64,000 nt of DNA. It comes from Photobacterium proteolyticum (lineage in GTDB: Bacteria; Pseudomonadota; Gammaproteobacteria; Enterobacterales; Vibrionaceae). The notes beneath the pieces are model-generated. The model was given only the letters and a program-made list of their open reading frames with translations, had not been told where the DNA came from and did not search any database. Each line of letters opens with the position of its first letter. Position 1 is the first letter of the stretch. Of the stretch, positions 1-9,679 are shown one piece after another. The translations under genes were made by a program, and so were the position numbers. The stretch covers positions 1-64,000 of the forward strand of contig NZ_MJIL01000056.1 of the NCBI RefSeq assembly GCF_001939735.1. The letters run 5' to 3'.

Positions 1-75
1 CCGAGTGGCCAAAGGGATCAGACTGTAAATCTGACGGCTCCGCCTTCGATGGTTCGAATCCATCTCCCTCCACCA
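1..75 (+). tRNA. tRNA-Tyr (GTA), 5' end cut by window edge
   Basis: The anticodon arm reads CTGTAAATC with anticodon GTA, the T arm has GGTTCGAATCC, and the gene ends with an encoded CCA at 73-75. A long variable arm lies between the anticodon and T arms, as expected for a class II tRNA such as bacterial tRNA-Tyr. About the first ten bases, including the 5' acceptor strand, lie before the window. Confidence 0.93.
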
Positions 76-83
76 TCATTTAT

Positions 84-114
84 AAGCCAGCTGCGCAAGC
101 AGCTGGCTTTTTTT
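84..114 (+). terminator. Rho-independent terminator of the tRNA-Tyr transcript
   Basis: A perfect 10-bp stem (AGCCAGCTGC with GCAGCTGGCT) closes a GCAA tetraloop and is followed by a run of Ts. Confidence 0.9.
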
Positions 115-250
115 GTGCTGTTTTTTTGCCTGATTAGCTCAAAAAAAGACTACCATTTAACAAGAATCTCTTTTTTGAGACTATGCCGATTCAACAAATC
201 ACGCTAAGGTAAAACCAAGTGCATATTTAATGCTAACGCAAGGGTGTGTA

Positions 251-1981
251 ATGGCCCAGATCCTGAGCAGCAATTCTCAGTCAATTGATATTGACTTCAG
301 TAAGTTAAGAGTTCTGATTATTGATGATCAGCGTACCGCTGCGGCCATGTTAAAAAGCCTGCTGAATAACCTTGGCCTTCGCAATATCGACGTCTCGCTC
401 ACCCATCAACAAGCTATCGAAAGCTGTAAAAAGCACCATTACGACCTGCTGCTAACCGACTACCATCTTGATGCGATCCTCAATGGCTTTGAACTGCTCT
501 GTTTGCTGAGAAAGCGTAAATATATCTCGGCAGATTGCGGCATAATAATGCTCTCCGGTGATGCCTCTACCGAGGTAATTTTGACCTCGATGGCGGTTGA
601 GCCCGACAGCTTTATGACCAAACCCGTTACCCTGTCAGGGCTCAAGAAGAAACTGGCTGAAGTGCGTGCAGCCTGCATCGAGCGCAAACCGGTTTACGAA
701 GCGCTGGAGGTACATGGGATCAATGAGGCCATCGAACTGTGCAAAAAGCGGTTGAGAGAGCAAGGGCATAACCATCGAATTGAAGCTTTATTGTTAGATT
801 TGCTTATAGAATCCGGGCAATGGGAACAGGCAGAACGGGTTACCACTATTTTAAAACGAGACAACCCTACTCATCAGATTTCCCTGATTGAAGCTCGCCT
901 TCTGCACCATAAGGGCATGCTAGCCGATGCTATTGCGGTACTTGAGCAGCTTATTAAACGCTCTCCGCTTATCATGGATGCCTACGACTGCCTGTCTCAT
1001 TACCAGGAAGAGGGCCAACACTATTACGAAGCGCTCACGACAGCCGAAACAGCCTTGGGCTTCACCCCGAGCATCAGTCACCGGGCACTGAGAGTTGCAC
1101 AACTGGCCGCCGATCTGAATAAATCTGAGAACCTTATTACCGCAGGGAAGACACTTGCCTCACGGCTACCCATTATTGATATCGGCTGGATTATTCGCTT
1201 TGCCGAATTTACCGCTATTTTTGAACAGCTTTACTTTGCTCAATCGTCAAATAAAGGCCGCAGACTTCTTCGGCAAGAACTGAAAGCGATCCACCATCGT
1301 GCCCATTCAAGGCTACTGCCTATTCAGCAACCCTTCCTGGATTGCTTTGGTCATATTACGCTTGCCAGACTCTACCTGGCTCAAGAACAGCCCCTCAAGG
1401 CCAAGCGGCGACTCATGCTCGGTTTGTCGACCTACTTCGATTCTATTACCAAGCTGCCCTCGGTGATTCTGGCCGATGTACTGCCCGCCTTGGTTAGCCT
1501 TGGCGAAACAAAGCTGATTGGCGAGATAAACCGCGCCCTGAAACTACGCGATCAGTTTGACGGCCATAGCCAAAACCGCCTTGACGCTCTGAGAAGCAAT
1601 GAAGCAATGATACAGTCAGTAAGAAATCTCGAAAGCACCCTCGCCCATTGCTATCAGCAACTTGATATTCATCAGGCAGACCAGGCCCTGCTTCTCTACG
1701 AACAAATTCTCATTGATTACCCCTACTGCAGTGAAGCACACATTGGGCGGCTGCAGTGCCTGTATCTCCTGAAGCAGTTTGATGAGACCAAGGTTCGGCA
1801 AAGCCTGAAAGCAGTTTCTACCATGCCATTACCGGATGATCTGGCACAATGGCGCGATAATGTGCTGAGTCTGATGAGTGAACCGCAACAACCCCCTCGC
1901 CAGATGCGCCTTGCACTGGCTTACAGGAAGAGAGTCAGCCACTACCTACCCGCCAGTAGCCAGACGCCACTTGCCAGCTAG
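251..1981 (+). CDS. Response-regulator receiver protein with TPR-type helical repeats
   Basis: The protein is 576 residues. Residues about 20-135 form a CheY-like receiver domain: an acidic pair in LIIDDQ, the phospho-acceptor Asp in LLTDYHL, a Ser switch in LSGD and the conserved Lys in TKP. The rest has no DNA-binding, kinase or cyclase domain. It is a long alpha-helical region with alternating Ala/Leu patterns like tetratricopeptide repeats, so the likely output is protein-protein contact. The start at 251 is chosen because AAGGG lies six bases upstream; a further ATG at 230 has no good ribosome binding site. No histidine kinase is adjacent, so the input is unknown. The next gene is on the opposite strand. 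Confidence 0.85.
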   Translation: MAQILSSNSQSIDIDFSKLRVLIIDDQRTAAAMLKSLLNNLGLRNIDVSLTHQQAIESCKKHHYDLLLTDYHLDAILNGFELLCLLRKRKYISADCGIIMLSGDASTEVILTSMAVEPDSFMTKPVTLSGLKKKLAEVRAACIERKPVYEALEVHGINEAIELCKKRLREQGHNHRIEALLLDLLIESGQWEQAERVTTILKRDNPTHQISLIEARLLHHKGMLADAIAVLEQLIKRSPLIMDAYDCLSHYQEEGQHYYEALTTAETALGFTPSISHRALRVAQLAADLNKSENLITAGKTLASRLPIIDIGWIIRFAEFTAIFEQLYFAQSSNKGRRLLRQELKAIHHRAHSRLLPIQQPFLDCFGHITLARLYLAQEQPLKAKRRLMLGLSTYFDSITKLPSVILADVLPALVSLGETKLIGEINRALKLRDQFDGHSQNRLDALRSNEAMIQSVRNLESTLAHCYQQLDIHQADQALLLYEQILIDYPYCSEAHIGRLQCLYLLKQFDETKVRQSLKAVSTMPLPDDLAQWRDNVLSLMSEPQQPPRQMRLALAYRKRVSHYLPASSQTPLAS

Positions 1982-2004
1982 TCTGGCACGAGAGTACGAA
2001 GGAA

Positions 2005-2967
2005 TTACAGTTGATCGCGACCATGAGAAGACAGCAAGTCCAGTTCAGGTCCTAGCGGAACAACGCCAGTCGGATTGATCATGGTATGACTAAAATAGTA
2101 ATGACGTTTGATGTGGTTAAAGTCCACCGTTTTCGCCACTTCTGAATATTGATATAGCTCTTTGAGATAACCTTGAATATTCGGGTAATCAGCAATCCGT
2201 CTGAGGTTACATTTAAAATGGCCAACATAGACGGCATCAAAACGCACCAAGGTTGTAAACAAGCGCCAGTCTGCTTCTGACAATGTATCACCAACAAGGT
2301 AGCGATTCCCTGCCAGGTGATTTTCCACCTTATCTAGCGCTGCAAACAGCTCTGCAAATGCAGCCTCATAGGCTTCCTGCGTGGTCGCAAAGCCGCAGCG
2401 GTATACACCGTTGTTGATGGTTGGATAGATATAATCATTCCACTCATTGATATCGGCATGCAATGCCTGCGGATAATAATCATCATGGTTGCCAGTGATG
2501 CCATTGAATGCCGAGTTAAACATCCGGATGATCTCTGACGACTCATTGCTGACAATGGTGTGGGTTTGTTTGTCCCATAATACGGGAACCGTTACCCGGC
2601 CAGTATAATCCGACTTGGCTTTGGTATAGAGCTGGTGCATATGTTGAAAGCCATACAACGGCTCGGGCTCACTGAATACCCAGCCTTGCTCCCCCATATC
2701 CGGGCTCACCACCGTCACATCGATATGTGGCTCCAATCCTTTAAGATGACGGAATATCAAGGTTCGGTGCGCCCAGGGACAGGCCAACGACACAAAAAGG
2801 TGATAACGTCCAGATTCAGCCTTGAAGCCCTGCTGCCCTTCTGGTCCATTACTGCCATCGGCCGTTAGCCAATGGCGAAAACCAGCATCTTCACGCACAA
2901 ACTCACCGTCACTTGATTTGGTGTCATACCAGACATCCTGCCACACTCCGTTTACCAGCTTACCCAT
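2005..2967 (-). CDS. yqjG: Glutathionyl-hydroquinone reductase (xi-class GST)
   Basis: A protein of 320 residues, close to the usual length of the YqjG/ECM4 family. The active-site cysteine lies in the family motif ACPWAHRT near residue 58, and the N-terminal region starting MGKLVNGVW is typical. Family members reduce glutathionyl-hydroquinones with glutathione in the cytoplasm. The C-terminal half is the all-helical GST domain. The ATG at 2967 has AGGTGG five bases upstream; a GTG three codons earlier is less likely. It stands alone, convergent with the receiver-TPR gene. Confidence 0.92.
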   Translation of the reverse strand: MGKLVNGVWQDVWYDTKSSDGEFVREDAGFRHWLTADGSNGPEGQQGFKAESGRYHLFVSLACPWAHRTLIFRHLKGLEPHIDVTVVSPDMGEQGWVFSEPEPLYGFQHMHQLYTKAKSDYTGRVTVPVLWDKQTHTIVSNESSEIIRMFNSAFNGITGNHDDYYPQALHADINEWNDYIYPTINNGVYRCGFATTQEAYEAAFAELFAALDKVENHLAGNRYLVGDTLSEADWRLFTTLVRFDAVYVGHFKCNLRRIADYPNIQGYLKELYQYSEVAKTVDFNHIKRHYYFSHTMINPTGVVPLGPELDLLSSHGRDQL

Positions 2968-3100
2968 CACAACCACCTCACATCGATTAATTGGCTTTGA
3001 GTATAAGCGCTTCTTTAATGAAGATCGGCATCAAAGGTTTGATGATATTGTTCGAAGTTTCTGAATGAACGGTCGTGGCTAGCCACAGGCCGATACAGGT

Positions 3101-4180
3101 CTAACACCAATAGTGTTTAGAAACCGCCTCCGAGGCTATACATTGCAGTACACCCTGGTATGAAAGATGAAATTGCAGGGGCTCACCAATTTTATAGCAG
3201 GTATTGGCATCAGTGATATCAAGAATTAACACCTTATCCGTAGCCCCGATAATCACAATGCCATCATCAGCAGGCGTTAGCTGTCGGACATCGACATCTC
3301 GCTTCCCGATAGCACACAGGGCCCTTAACCTGAATCCGCGTTCGTTGAACTGCAACTCGTGATTAGGCTGCTCTGCATAAACGGAGTACATGTAAACAGA
3401 AGACTTTTCTTTTATATCAACGATTTCTGCCTCAAGGCTGATTGCGGACTGGGGCATATCAGGGATTAAGGTCGTATTTAAACCGAGCCCCATGATTAAA
3501 GCACTCCCCATACGTAACTGGGTCAGGCTGGGCGAGCTGTTTTTTTCAGGCATCCTGAGTACAACGCCTGCAATGTCGGCCCCGGACAGGCTCTCGACAC
3601 TATGGCTGCCTGCAAAGTCAGCAGAGCAGATCGAATAAGACGAATCGTCGGTTGTGCATCCGGTTTCCACCACGCCCCTTTCATAGTCTTCATAACATGC
3701 CAGCTGGCTGCAGATTCCGCCAAACGTCAGGCCCGGTAGCCTCAACACTTGCTCGACCAGTATTTCCGTACCGAAGCCATTAGCCGGAGTATCAGGCAAA
3801 CTGTCGAAGTTATGGATAAGAATAACCTCATGAGTCTTGTTGGACGCGACAGCCGCCCTCGACAACGCCTCAAGTACGACGCCATTGGTATGCAAAGAAA
3901 TATCTGTATACTCAACAACATCTGCAACATCCGACAACAACACTCTTCGTAGCAACATTTTCCGCAAAGGAAGATCGGCGAGCTTCATCAGGTTTTGCAG
4001 CTGTGTATCCCCAATCGTTTGGATACCGCCTAGTATCATCGCACGTACGATAGGCTTCGTACCTGCTATTAGCTTGGAAATCCCAACGGGAATAACTCCT
4101 TTATCGCAGCAAAGACGTCCCAATATCCGGGCATTATCTTCAATTACACGAAGGTCGAACGATAAAGAAGGGTGTTGCAT
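3101..4180 (-). CDS. Ornithine/alanine racemase-family PLP enzyme (fold type III)
   Basis: A protein of 359 residues with an alanine-racemase N-terminal TIM-barrel. The likely PLP lysine lies in PVGISKLIAG near residue 38. Later segments (GGICSQLACY, LRMGSALIMG, AIGKRDVDV and GATDKVLILD) follow the pattern of the clostridial ornithine racemase (Orr) type rather than the canonical Alr, which has a separate C-terminal barrel. The expected activity is interconversion of L- and D-isomers of an amino acid, with ornithine one candidate. This is inferred from family resemblance. GAGG lies eight bases before the start. A broken LysR regulator gene lies upstream on the same strand. Confidence 0.75.
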   Translation of the reverse strand: MQHPSLSFDLRVIEDNARILGRLCCDKGVIPVGISKLIAGTKPIVRAMILGGIQTIGDTQLQNLMKLADLPLRKMLLRRVLLSDVADVVEYTDISLHTNGVVLEALSRAAVASNKTHEVILIHNFDSLPDTPANGFGTEILVEQVLRLPGLTFGGICSQLACYEDYERGVVETGCTTDDSSYSICSADFAGSHSVESLSGADIAGVVLRMPEKNSSPSLTQLRMGSALIMGLGLNTTLIPDMPQSAISLEAEIVDIKEKSSVYMYSVYAEQPNHELQFNERGFRLRALCAIGKRDVDVRQLTPADDGIVIIGATDKVLILDITDANTCYKIGEPLQFHLSYQGVLQCIASEAVSKHYWC

Positions 4181-4406
4181 AAGTGGAGCCTCAAAATAAC
4201 TGCATCGAAGAGAGCGTAGTTATATCTATTTAGCACCAATATAAAATAGCTATTTTATTATATTCACTTGGCTTTTTAATAAAGTAAGGAAAAGACGCCT
4301 AACCAAGACATTACTATTATATATGCCTTATTAAAAGTACAACCAGTTTAATATTATCACCACAAAATATTAAGCCAACAATAACACTTGTTACTGTTAA
4401 TGTTAA
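4181..4406 (-). other. AT-rich gap between the LysR gene and the racemase gene
   Basis: About 225 bp of very AT-rich DNA with no open frame. It probably carries the racemase promoter, but no site could be assigned with confidence. Confidence 0.4.
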
Positions 4407-5320
4407 TTAACTGTCGATATTAACACTATGAGCCTCTTTGATAGCAGAAACCAAGGCTTTCGCTGCACAGGACAAATCTTGCTGCTCATTCATCGTCAAA
4501 TAAAAATTTGGCTTATATTCCAATTCGGGAGTTATCGGTATTTTTACCATTTTCTGACGTTCTATCCATATTTGAGCATAATGCTCTGGAAGATAACCAA
4601 TAAAATGCCCTGAGAGAATCATATGTGCTGTTGCTTCCATGTTCGTCGTTTTCGATTTATAAGCCTGCTCTTTAATGTGATTCAACGGTGTTACCGGGTG
4701 GGCCAGACCACGGTCAACAACAGGGTGAGCCAGGATATCATCAGCAGTCACTGTCCGCCCCAAACTCAGGATAGGATGCAAAGGGGTGCAATATAAATAC
4801 TGTTGCTCATTAAAAATATAAATATACTTGAGGCCACTTTTAAACACTTCTGGTGATGTAATACCAACATCAAACTTACTGTCTAACAAGTTTGTTTCGA
4901 TCATTGTCGTATCAAATATATGGGTATTGATATTTACTTTTGAATATCTTTTACAAAACTCACTGATCGCAGTCTGAATGTGGCAATGATTATTTGTGGC
5001 CAGATTATCGGTTAAACCTATCTGAATATTTCCACTTGATATATTACGTATATCATTAATTTTACATTGAAAATCATTGATATGCTCAAAAAGTTTCCTA
5101 CTGGCTTCATACACCTTTAAACCATCAGCTGTTAAATTAAACCCCCCTCTTCCGCGTTGGCATAGTGTCATTCCCAATCGCGTTTCCAAATCACTCATTT
5201 TTTACTTATGCTAGATTGGTGCATATTTAATTGATATTGAGCTGCAGAAAAACCACCACTATCGGCAATTGCCAAAAACAGCTTTAGCAACCGAATATCG
5301 ATATCATCTATTGGTTTCAT
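4407..5320 (-). pseudogene. LysR-family regulator with a -1 frameshift in an A6 tract
   Basis: An ATG at 5320 opens a frame of 41 codons (MKPIDDIDIRLLKLF..., ending SSISKK) which is the first half of a LysR winged helix. It stops at TGA 5197-5195. An overlapping frame beginning at 5198 continues exactly where a LysR should (MSDLETRLGMTLCQRG), with a 263-residue remainder carrying the effector-binding domain. Joining them by a -1 shift at the six A residues (complement of 5198-5203) gives a normal 304-residue regulator. Either the gene is broken, or the base count is a sequencing error, or ribosomes slip there. The rest of the frame shows no further damage, which suggests a recent event. It precedes the racemase gene on the same strand and may have controlled it. 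Confidence 0.8.
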
Positions 5321-5532
5321 TTTTGTTAGGCTTGATAAATAGATGAATGAAAATTATCACACCTGTAAATATATTAACAGTAAGAACTTGCTTGTCTCAA
5401 AACATTTAGCTCCATCTATTTCCCCAATATTAAACCCGCGACCAACAAGAGTTCTTTCACCGCCTCCTCGGTTGTATGATAAAATCCAACAAATGCCAGT
5501 TAACAGCCTGATAATATTTGGGAATAATTAAA

Positions 5533-6339
5533 ATGAAAGTCATCTCATTCAACATCAATGGCCTCCGGGCTCGCCTTCACCAGCTTCAGGCTCTGATCGA
5601 CAAACATCAGCCTGACGTGATCGGCCTTCAGGAAATCAAAGTTCACGACGAAGCCTTCCCGCTCGAGGATGTCGAGGCGATGGGCTACAAAGTCTACCAC
5701 CACGGCCAAAAGGCGCACTACGGTGTTGCTATGCTTTGCAAACAAGAGCCTGTCGAGGTGAAAAAAGGCTTCCCGACCGATGACGAGGATGCGCAACGCC
5801 GTATGATTATGGCAACCTTCGAGCAGGCCAACGGCAAGAAAGTCACCGTCCTCAATGGCTATTTCCCGCAAGGCGATAATATCAGCCACGAGACCAAGTT
5901 TCCGGCGAAAGAAAAATTCTATGCCGATCTGATGGGTTACCTGAACGATTACCACAACAATGAAGAAGAAGTGATTGTTATGGGTGATATCAACATCAGC
6001 CCTATCGACCTGGATATCGGTATCGGACCTGCCAATGCCAAGCGCTGGCTGAAAACAGGAAAATGTTCTTTCCAACCAATTGAACGCGAGTGGTTGAAAA
6101 CATTAATGGACTGGGGGTTTGTCGACACCTTCCGCCAGCTTCACCCAGATGTTGACGACAAGTTCTCGTGGTTTGACTACCGCTCCAAAGGGTTTGTCGA
6201 TAACCGTGGCCTGCGTATTGATGTGGTACTGGCTACCCCGTCACTGGCAGAGCGCTGTGTCGAAGCAGGGATCGACTACGAGCTACGCGGAATCGAAAAA
6301 CCGTCTGATCATGCGCCAATTTGGTCGACCTTCGAGTAA
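5533..6339 (+). CDS. xthA: Exodeoxyribonuclease III
   Basis: A protein of 268 residues, the same length as E. coli XthA. It is an AP endonuclease and 3'-5' exonuclease of base-excision repair. Motifs of the EEP family are all present: [10 protein letters not shown] at the N-terminus, the metal-binding Glu in GLQEIK, the GDINISP motif, and the catalytic SDHAPIW at the C-terminus. The ATG at 5533 gives the family N-terminus [10 protein letters not shown]. An in-frame TTG five codons earlier is not needed. Confidence 0.97.
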   Translation: MKVISFNINGLRARLHQLQALIDKHQPDVIGLQEIKVHDEAFPLEDVEAMGYKVYHHGQKAHYGVAMLCKQEPVEVKKGFPTDDEDAQRRMIMATFEQANGKKVTVLNGYFPQGDNISHETKFPAKEKFYADLMGYLNDYHNNEEEVIVMGDINISPIDLDIGIGPANAKRWLKTGKCSFQPIEREWLKTLMDWGFVDTFRQLHPDVDDKFSWFDYRSKGFVDNRGLRIDVVLATPSLAERCVEAGIDYELRGIEKPSDHAPIWSTFE

Positions 6340-6379
6340 TTACAAGCATTCGTTACACCAAGAGTCACCGCTATAAAAC

Positions 6380-6406
6380 AAAAAGCCCAGAAATCTGGGC
6401 TTTCTT
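6380..6406. terminator. Terminator between xthA and the amino-acid ABC operon
   Basis: AAAGCCCAG pairs with CTGGGCTTT around an AAAT loop. A-rich and T-rich flanks on both sides suggest it serves both converging transcripts. Confidence 0.85.
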
Positions 6407-6450
6407 GTCTTATCAGCAGGCAACTCTATTCTATACCAATGCGATATCCA

Positions 6451-7128
6451 TCAAGTCAGCGGGCGCAGATGCTTCATCCAGTGGCCTTCCAGCTTCCTGA
6501 AGCCCCAGATAATGATAAATGTCAGCACCATATAGCACAGACCCGCAAACAAGAAAGACTCAAACGGCGCATAGTAGCGCGAGTTAACAATTCGGGCGGC
6601 CCCGGTCAGATCAACGATAGTTACAATGCCGGCGACAGCCGAGCCATGGACCATAAAGATCACTTCGTTACTGTAGGCAGGCAGCGCACGTCGCAAAGAG
6701 CTGGGTAGTATCACTCGGCGAAACGCCTGCGGCGTGCTCATTCCGTATGCCTTCGCCGCTTCTATCTCGCCTTTAGGCATACTATTGATCGCGCCCCGAA
6801 TGATTTCAGCGGTATAGGCCGCCGTATTCAGAACAAAAGCCACCAGCGCACAGAACCAGGCTTCCTGCCACAGGGTATCCTGTACCACAATCAACTGACT
6901 TAATCCGTAATAGATCAGGTACAACTGGATCAGCAACGGTGTACCGCGGAAAAAGTAAATAAACGCCCATGCCGGCCCGGACACGACAGGCAGTTTGCTA
7001 TTTCTGGCAATCCCAATCGGAATCGCAATGAGCAGTCCGATAATCAGGGCAACAAACACCATCCATACCGTGGTATAGAAGCCTTCGAGGTAAAGTGGCC
7101 AGCTCTCGATAAGAATACTAAAGTCCAT
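6451..7128 (-). CDS. Amino-acid ABC transporter permease (ArtM/AotM/HisM type)
   Basis: A 225-residue inner-membrane protein of the polar amino-acid importer family, with about five hydrophobic segments and the EAA coupling loop (EIEAAKAYGMSTPQAFRRVILPSSLR). It is the last gene of a four-gene operon and follows the sister permease directly. The ATG at 7128 has GAGG six bases upstream, inside the end of the previous gene. A GTG at 7131 is also possible. Confidence 0.92.
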   Translation of the reverse strand: MDFSILIESWPLYLEGFYTTVWMVFVALIIGLLIAIPIGIARNSKLPVVSGPAWAFIYFFRGTPLLIQLYLIYYGLSQLIVVQDTLWQEAWFCALVAFVLNTAAYTAEIIRGAINSMPKGEIEAAKAYGMSTPQAFRRVILPSSLRRALPAYSNEVIFMVHGSAVAGIVTIVDLTGAARIVNSRYYAPFESFLFAGLCYMVLTFIIIWGFRKLEGHWMKHLRPLT

Positions 7129-7131
7129 CAC

Positions 7132-7872
7132 TTACCTCGCATGAATACTGAATTTACGCTCTACCCACTTAAGTGCCGTGGTGGAAAAAGAGGTAAAGAT
7201 AAGAAAAATAACAGCAACCGTCATATAGAAGGTAAATGGCATCTGGGTTGTTCCTGCAGCCAACGCCCCTTTTCGCACCATGTCATCCAAACCGATGATC
7301 GATACCAGGGCTGTCGTTTTGAGCAATACCAGCCAGTTGTTACCAAAACCCGGCAGGGCATGGCGGATCATCTGTGGCAACAAAATGCGGCGGAAAGACA
7401 GGAACCCACTCATGCCGTAGGCTTTACCGGCTTCAAGCTCACCTTTGTCGACCGATAGAATCGCCCCGCGGAAGGTTTCAGCCATATAGGCACCGAAGAT
7501 AAAACCAATTGTCAGGATACCGGCGACAAACGGGCTGATCTCAACATAATCAGGTAGGTAATCCGTCCATTCATGGTTCGGATCCGATGAAGAGAAGTAA
7601 TTATTGAGCCATTCGTTAATGCTGTACAGACTGTCATTTAGCAGCATCTGTCCGCCGAAGAAAATCAGCATCATCAGTACCAAATCAGGGATCCCACGGA
7701 TCACTGTGGTATAAACGGTGGCAATGGCCCTTGCCCAGCGATACGGAGAAAGCTTCGCCAAGGCGCCCAGCATACCTAAGATCATCGCCAGTACTAACGA
7801 TAGCAAAGCTACCTGCAGGGTAATCCATGCCCCTTCGACCAGCGACCATTCATATCCTTTTAAATCTAACAA
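7132..7872 (-). CDS. Amino-acid ABC transporter permease (ArtQ/AotQ/HisQ type)
   Basis: A 246-residue permease with an EAA loop (ELEAGKAYGMSGFLSFRRILLPQ). It pairs with the following permease to form the channel. The start codon appears to be TTG at 7872: AGGAG lies eight bases upstream, and there is no ATG until well inside the first membrane segment. Translation probably couples to the next gene, since the stop codon directly adjoins its start region. A 176-bp spacer separates it from the binding-protein gene, longer than the other gaps in the operon. Confidence 0.91.
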   Translation of the reverse strand: MLDLKGYEWSLVEGAWITLQVALLSLVLAMILGMLGALAKLSPYRWARAIATVYTTVIRGIPDLVLMMLIFFGGQMLLNDSLYSINEWLNNYFSSSDPNHEWTDYLPDYVEISPFVAGILTIGFIFGAYMAETFRGAILSVDKGELEAGKAYGMSGFLSFRRILLPQMIRHALPGFGNNWLVLLKTTALVSIIGLDDMVRKGALAAGTTQMPFTFYMTVAVIFLIFTSFSTTALKWVERKFSIHAR

Positions 7873-8048
7873 AAGGTTGCTCCTTTATACTGCAAAGGGA
7901 AAGCAGGAGGCGCTCTCTTCCAGCTTCCGGACATATGCCCCCAGGCCACGAAGACGACATCAGGCCATCTTCGATTCTTGAGAGCATAGTCCGCTTTCGG
8001 CTCTTTGCCAGAAACTGGATTCTGAGTGCTTGCCTCCGCTCTTAACTC

Positions 8049-8825
8049 TTACTGACCGTAGACATCGTAAGCGAAGTATTTCGCGGCGATTTCCTGGTAG
8101 ATACCTTTTTCACGCAGTGACTTGATAGCCTGATCAAGTTGCTTGGTTAGATCTTTGTCTTGCTTACGCACAGCAATACCGAAGCCGTCGCCAAACCACT
8201 TAGGATCAGTCAGTGACGGGCCGATAAACTCATAGCCATCACCACCGCTCTTGTTCAGCAGGCCTTCCTCAAGCGCCGAGGCATCACCAAGAATTGTCGC
8301 AATTCGACCAGCCTTAAGATCCAGGTACGCATCATCGAAAGAGCCGTAACGTACAATAGAAACAGAGCCACCATAGTTGTCTGTCAGGTATTTATCGTGA
8401 GTTGTTGCACGCTGAACACCCACCTTCACGCCTTTGAGTCCCTCTTTGGTAAACTCAATATCCGTTCCCTTCCTGGCTACAAACTTGTTTGGAATAAGGG
8501 CGTACTTGCCAGTGAAGTCAACTTTCTTTTTGCGCTCTTCGGTAATCGACATCGCCGCAATAATTGCGTCATATTTACGGGCTAGCAGCGAAGGAATGAT
8601 GCCGTCCCAGTCCTGGGCAACGATCTTACATTTTGCCTGCAGTTCCTTACAAAGCGCGTTGGCCATATCAACATCAAAGCCTTTCAGTTCACCATTTGGC
8701 TCTGTCCAGCTAAATGGAGGGTAGGCACCTTCGATACCAAAACGTACAACCTTCCAGTCCTTTGCCTGCACCGATGTTGCACCAAGTGCTGATACCATGG
8801 CAGCTGCCAAAATCCATTTTTTCAT
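8049..8825 (-). CDS. Periplasmic arginine/ornithine-type amino-acid binding protein
   Basis: A 258-residue protein with a signal peptide of about 21 residues (cleavage after VQA). The mature part is a family 3 solute-binding domain. FGIEGAYPPFSW, GFDVDMANALC and DWDGIIPSLLARKYDAIIAAMSIT are close to the lysine/arginine/ornithine binders of the ArgT/AotJ group, including the Arg/Lys-contact region. The exact ligand among arginine, ornithine, lysine or histidine cannot be settled by eye. AGGAG lies six bases before the ATG. The cognate ATPase gene is upstream and the permease genes downstream. Confidence 0.9.
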   Translation of the reverse strand: MKKWILAAAMVSALGATSVQAKDWKVVRFGIEGAYPPFSWTEPNGELKGFDVDMANALCKELQAKCKIVAQDWDGIIPSLLARKYDAIIAAMSITEERKKKVDFTGKYALIPNKFVARKGTDIEFTKEGLKGVKVGVQRATTHDKYLTDNYGGSVSIVRYGSFDDAYLDLKAGRIATILGDASALEEGLLNKSGGDGYEFIGPSLTDPKWFGDGFGIAVRKQDKDLTKQLDQAIKSLREKGIYQEIAAKYFAYDVYGQ

Positions 8826-8908
8826 CTTCTACTCCTGTTGTGTTTGCACCTGAACCGGCCTGTCCCCAAACGAAGCCGACGCAGTGATATAAAAACCGAA
8901 TACTGAGT

Positions 8909-9679
8909 TTAGTAAATCGAAGAAATAAACTGCTGTAACCTTTCTGATTCAGGGTTGGTAAATAATTTGTCGGGATGCCCCTGTTCTTCAACCAATCCCT
9001 GATGCAAGAACATCACCTGGTTAGACACATCACGGGCAAATGCCATCTCATGTGTGACCACCAGCATGGTTCTACCCTCTTGTGCCAAATCCTGCATAAC
9101 ACCCAGTACCTCGCCCACCAGCTCCGGATCCAAAGCAGATGTCGGCTCATCAAATAGCATGACTTCCGGATCGACTGCCAGCGCCCTTGCGATTGCTGCC
9201 CGCTGCTGCTGACCGCCAGAAAGGTGGCCCGGGTAGTAGTTACGTCGTTCGTACAGGCCTACTTTTTTCAGCAACTCCTCGGCCTTTTCGATAGCTTCGG
9301 CCTTGGGAACCCCCAACACATGAATAGGAGCCTCAATGACATTACCCAGCACTGTCATATGCGACCACAGATTGAACCCCTGAAAAACCATCGCAAGCCG
9401 CGAGCGGATTCGCTGAACCTGTTTTTCGTCCACCGGTAAAAACTCTCCCCGGCGATTATTTTTCATTTTTATCAGTTCGCCATTCACCCAGATTTCACCC
9501 TGAGTCGGGGTTTCCAATAAATTGATGCAGCGAAGAAATGTACTCTTCCCTGAACCGGAAGAACCAATAATTGAAATAACATCGCCACGGTGAGCCGTCA
9601 GCGAAATTCCTTTTAGGACTTCGTTCTGACCAAAAGACTTATGCAGTTCCTTTACATCAAGCGCCACTACATCTGCCAT
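8909..9679 (-). CDS. Amino-acid ABC transporter ATPase (AotP/HisP/ArtP type)
   Basis: A 256-residue ATPase with Walker A (GSSGSGKST), Q-loop (VFQGFNLW), signature (LSGGQQQR), Walker B (VMLFDEPTSALD) and the switch His (VVTHEMAFA). The insert around residues 65-80 (NNRRGEFLPVDEKQVQRIR) is typical of HisP/AotP relatives. The start at 9679 is chosen because AGGAG lies nine bases upstream; a longer frame opening at 9730 lacks support. It is the first gene of the operon ATPase - binding protein - two permeases. Confidence 0.93.
   Translation of the reverse strand: MADVVALDVKELHKSFGQNEVLKGISLTAHRGDVISIIGSSGSGKSTFLRCINLLETPTQGEIWVNGELIKMKNNRRGEFLPVDEKQVQRIRSRLAMVFQGFNLWSHMTVLGNVIEAPIHVLGVPKAEAIEKAEELLKKVGLYERRNYYPGHLSGGQQQRAAIARALAVDPEVMLFDEPTSALDPELVGEVLGVMQDLAQEGRTMLVVTHEMAFARDVSNQVMFLHQGLVEEQGHPDKLFTNPESERLQQFISSIY

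Noticed and set aside
3074-3085. Perfect palindrome GTGGCTAGCCAC near the end of the racemase gene
   Set aside because: It has no loop or T-run and no repeat nearby. A single short palindrome is expected by chance.
1-5320. Genomic island integrated at the tRNA-Tyr gene
   Set aside because: No integrase gene, no repeat of the tRNA 3' end and no mobile-element genes were seen downstream, although the 3.1-5.3 kb part is AT-rich.
5343-5531. A 62-codon plus-strand frame upstream of xthA
   Set aside because: No ribosome binding site, low-complexity composition, and it overlaps the promoter region of xthA and the LysR gene.
5545-6075. A 176-codon frame on the minus strand inside xthA
   Set aside because: It lies wholly antisense to a well-conserved gene, has no family resemblance and is an effect of codon bias.
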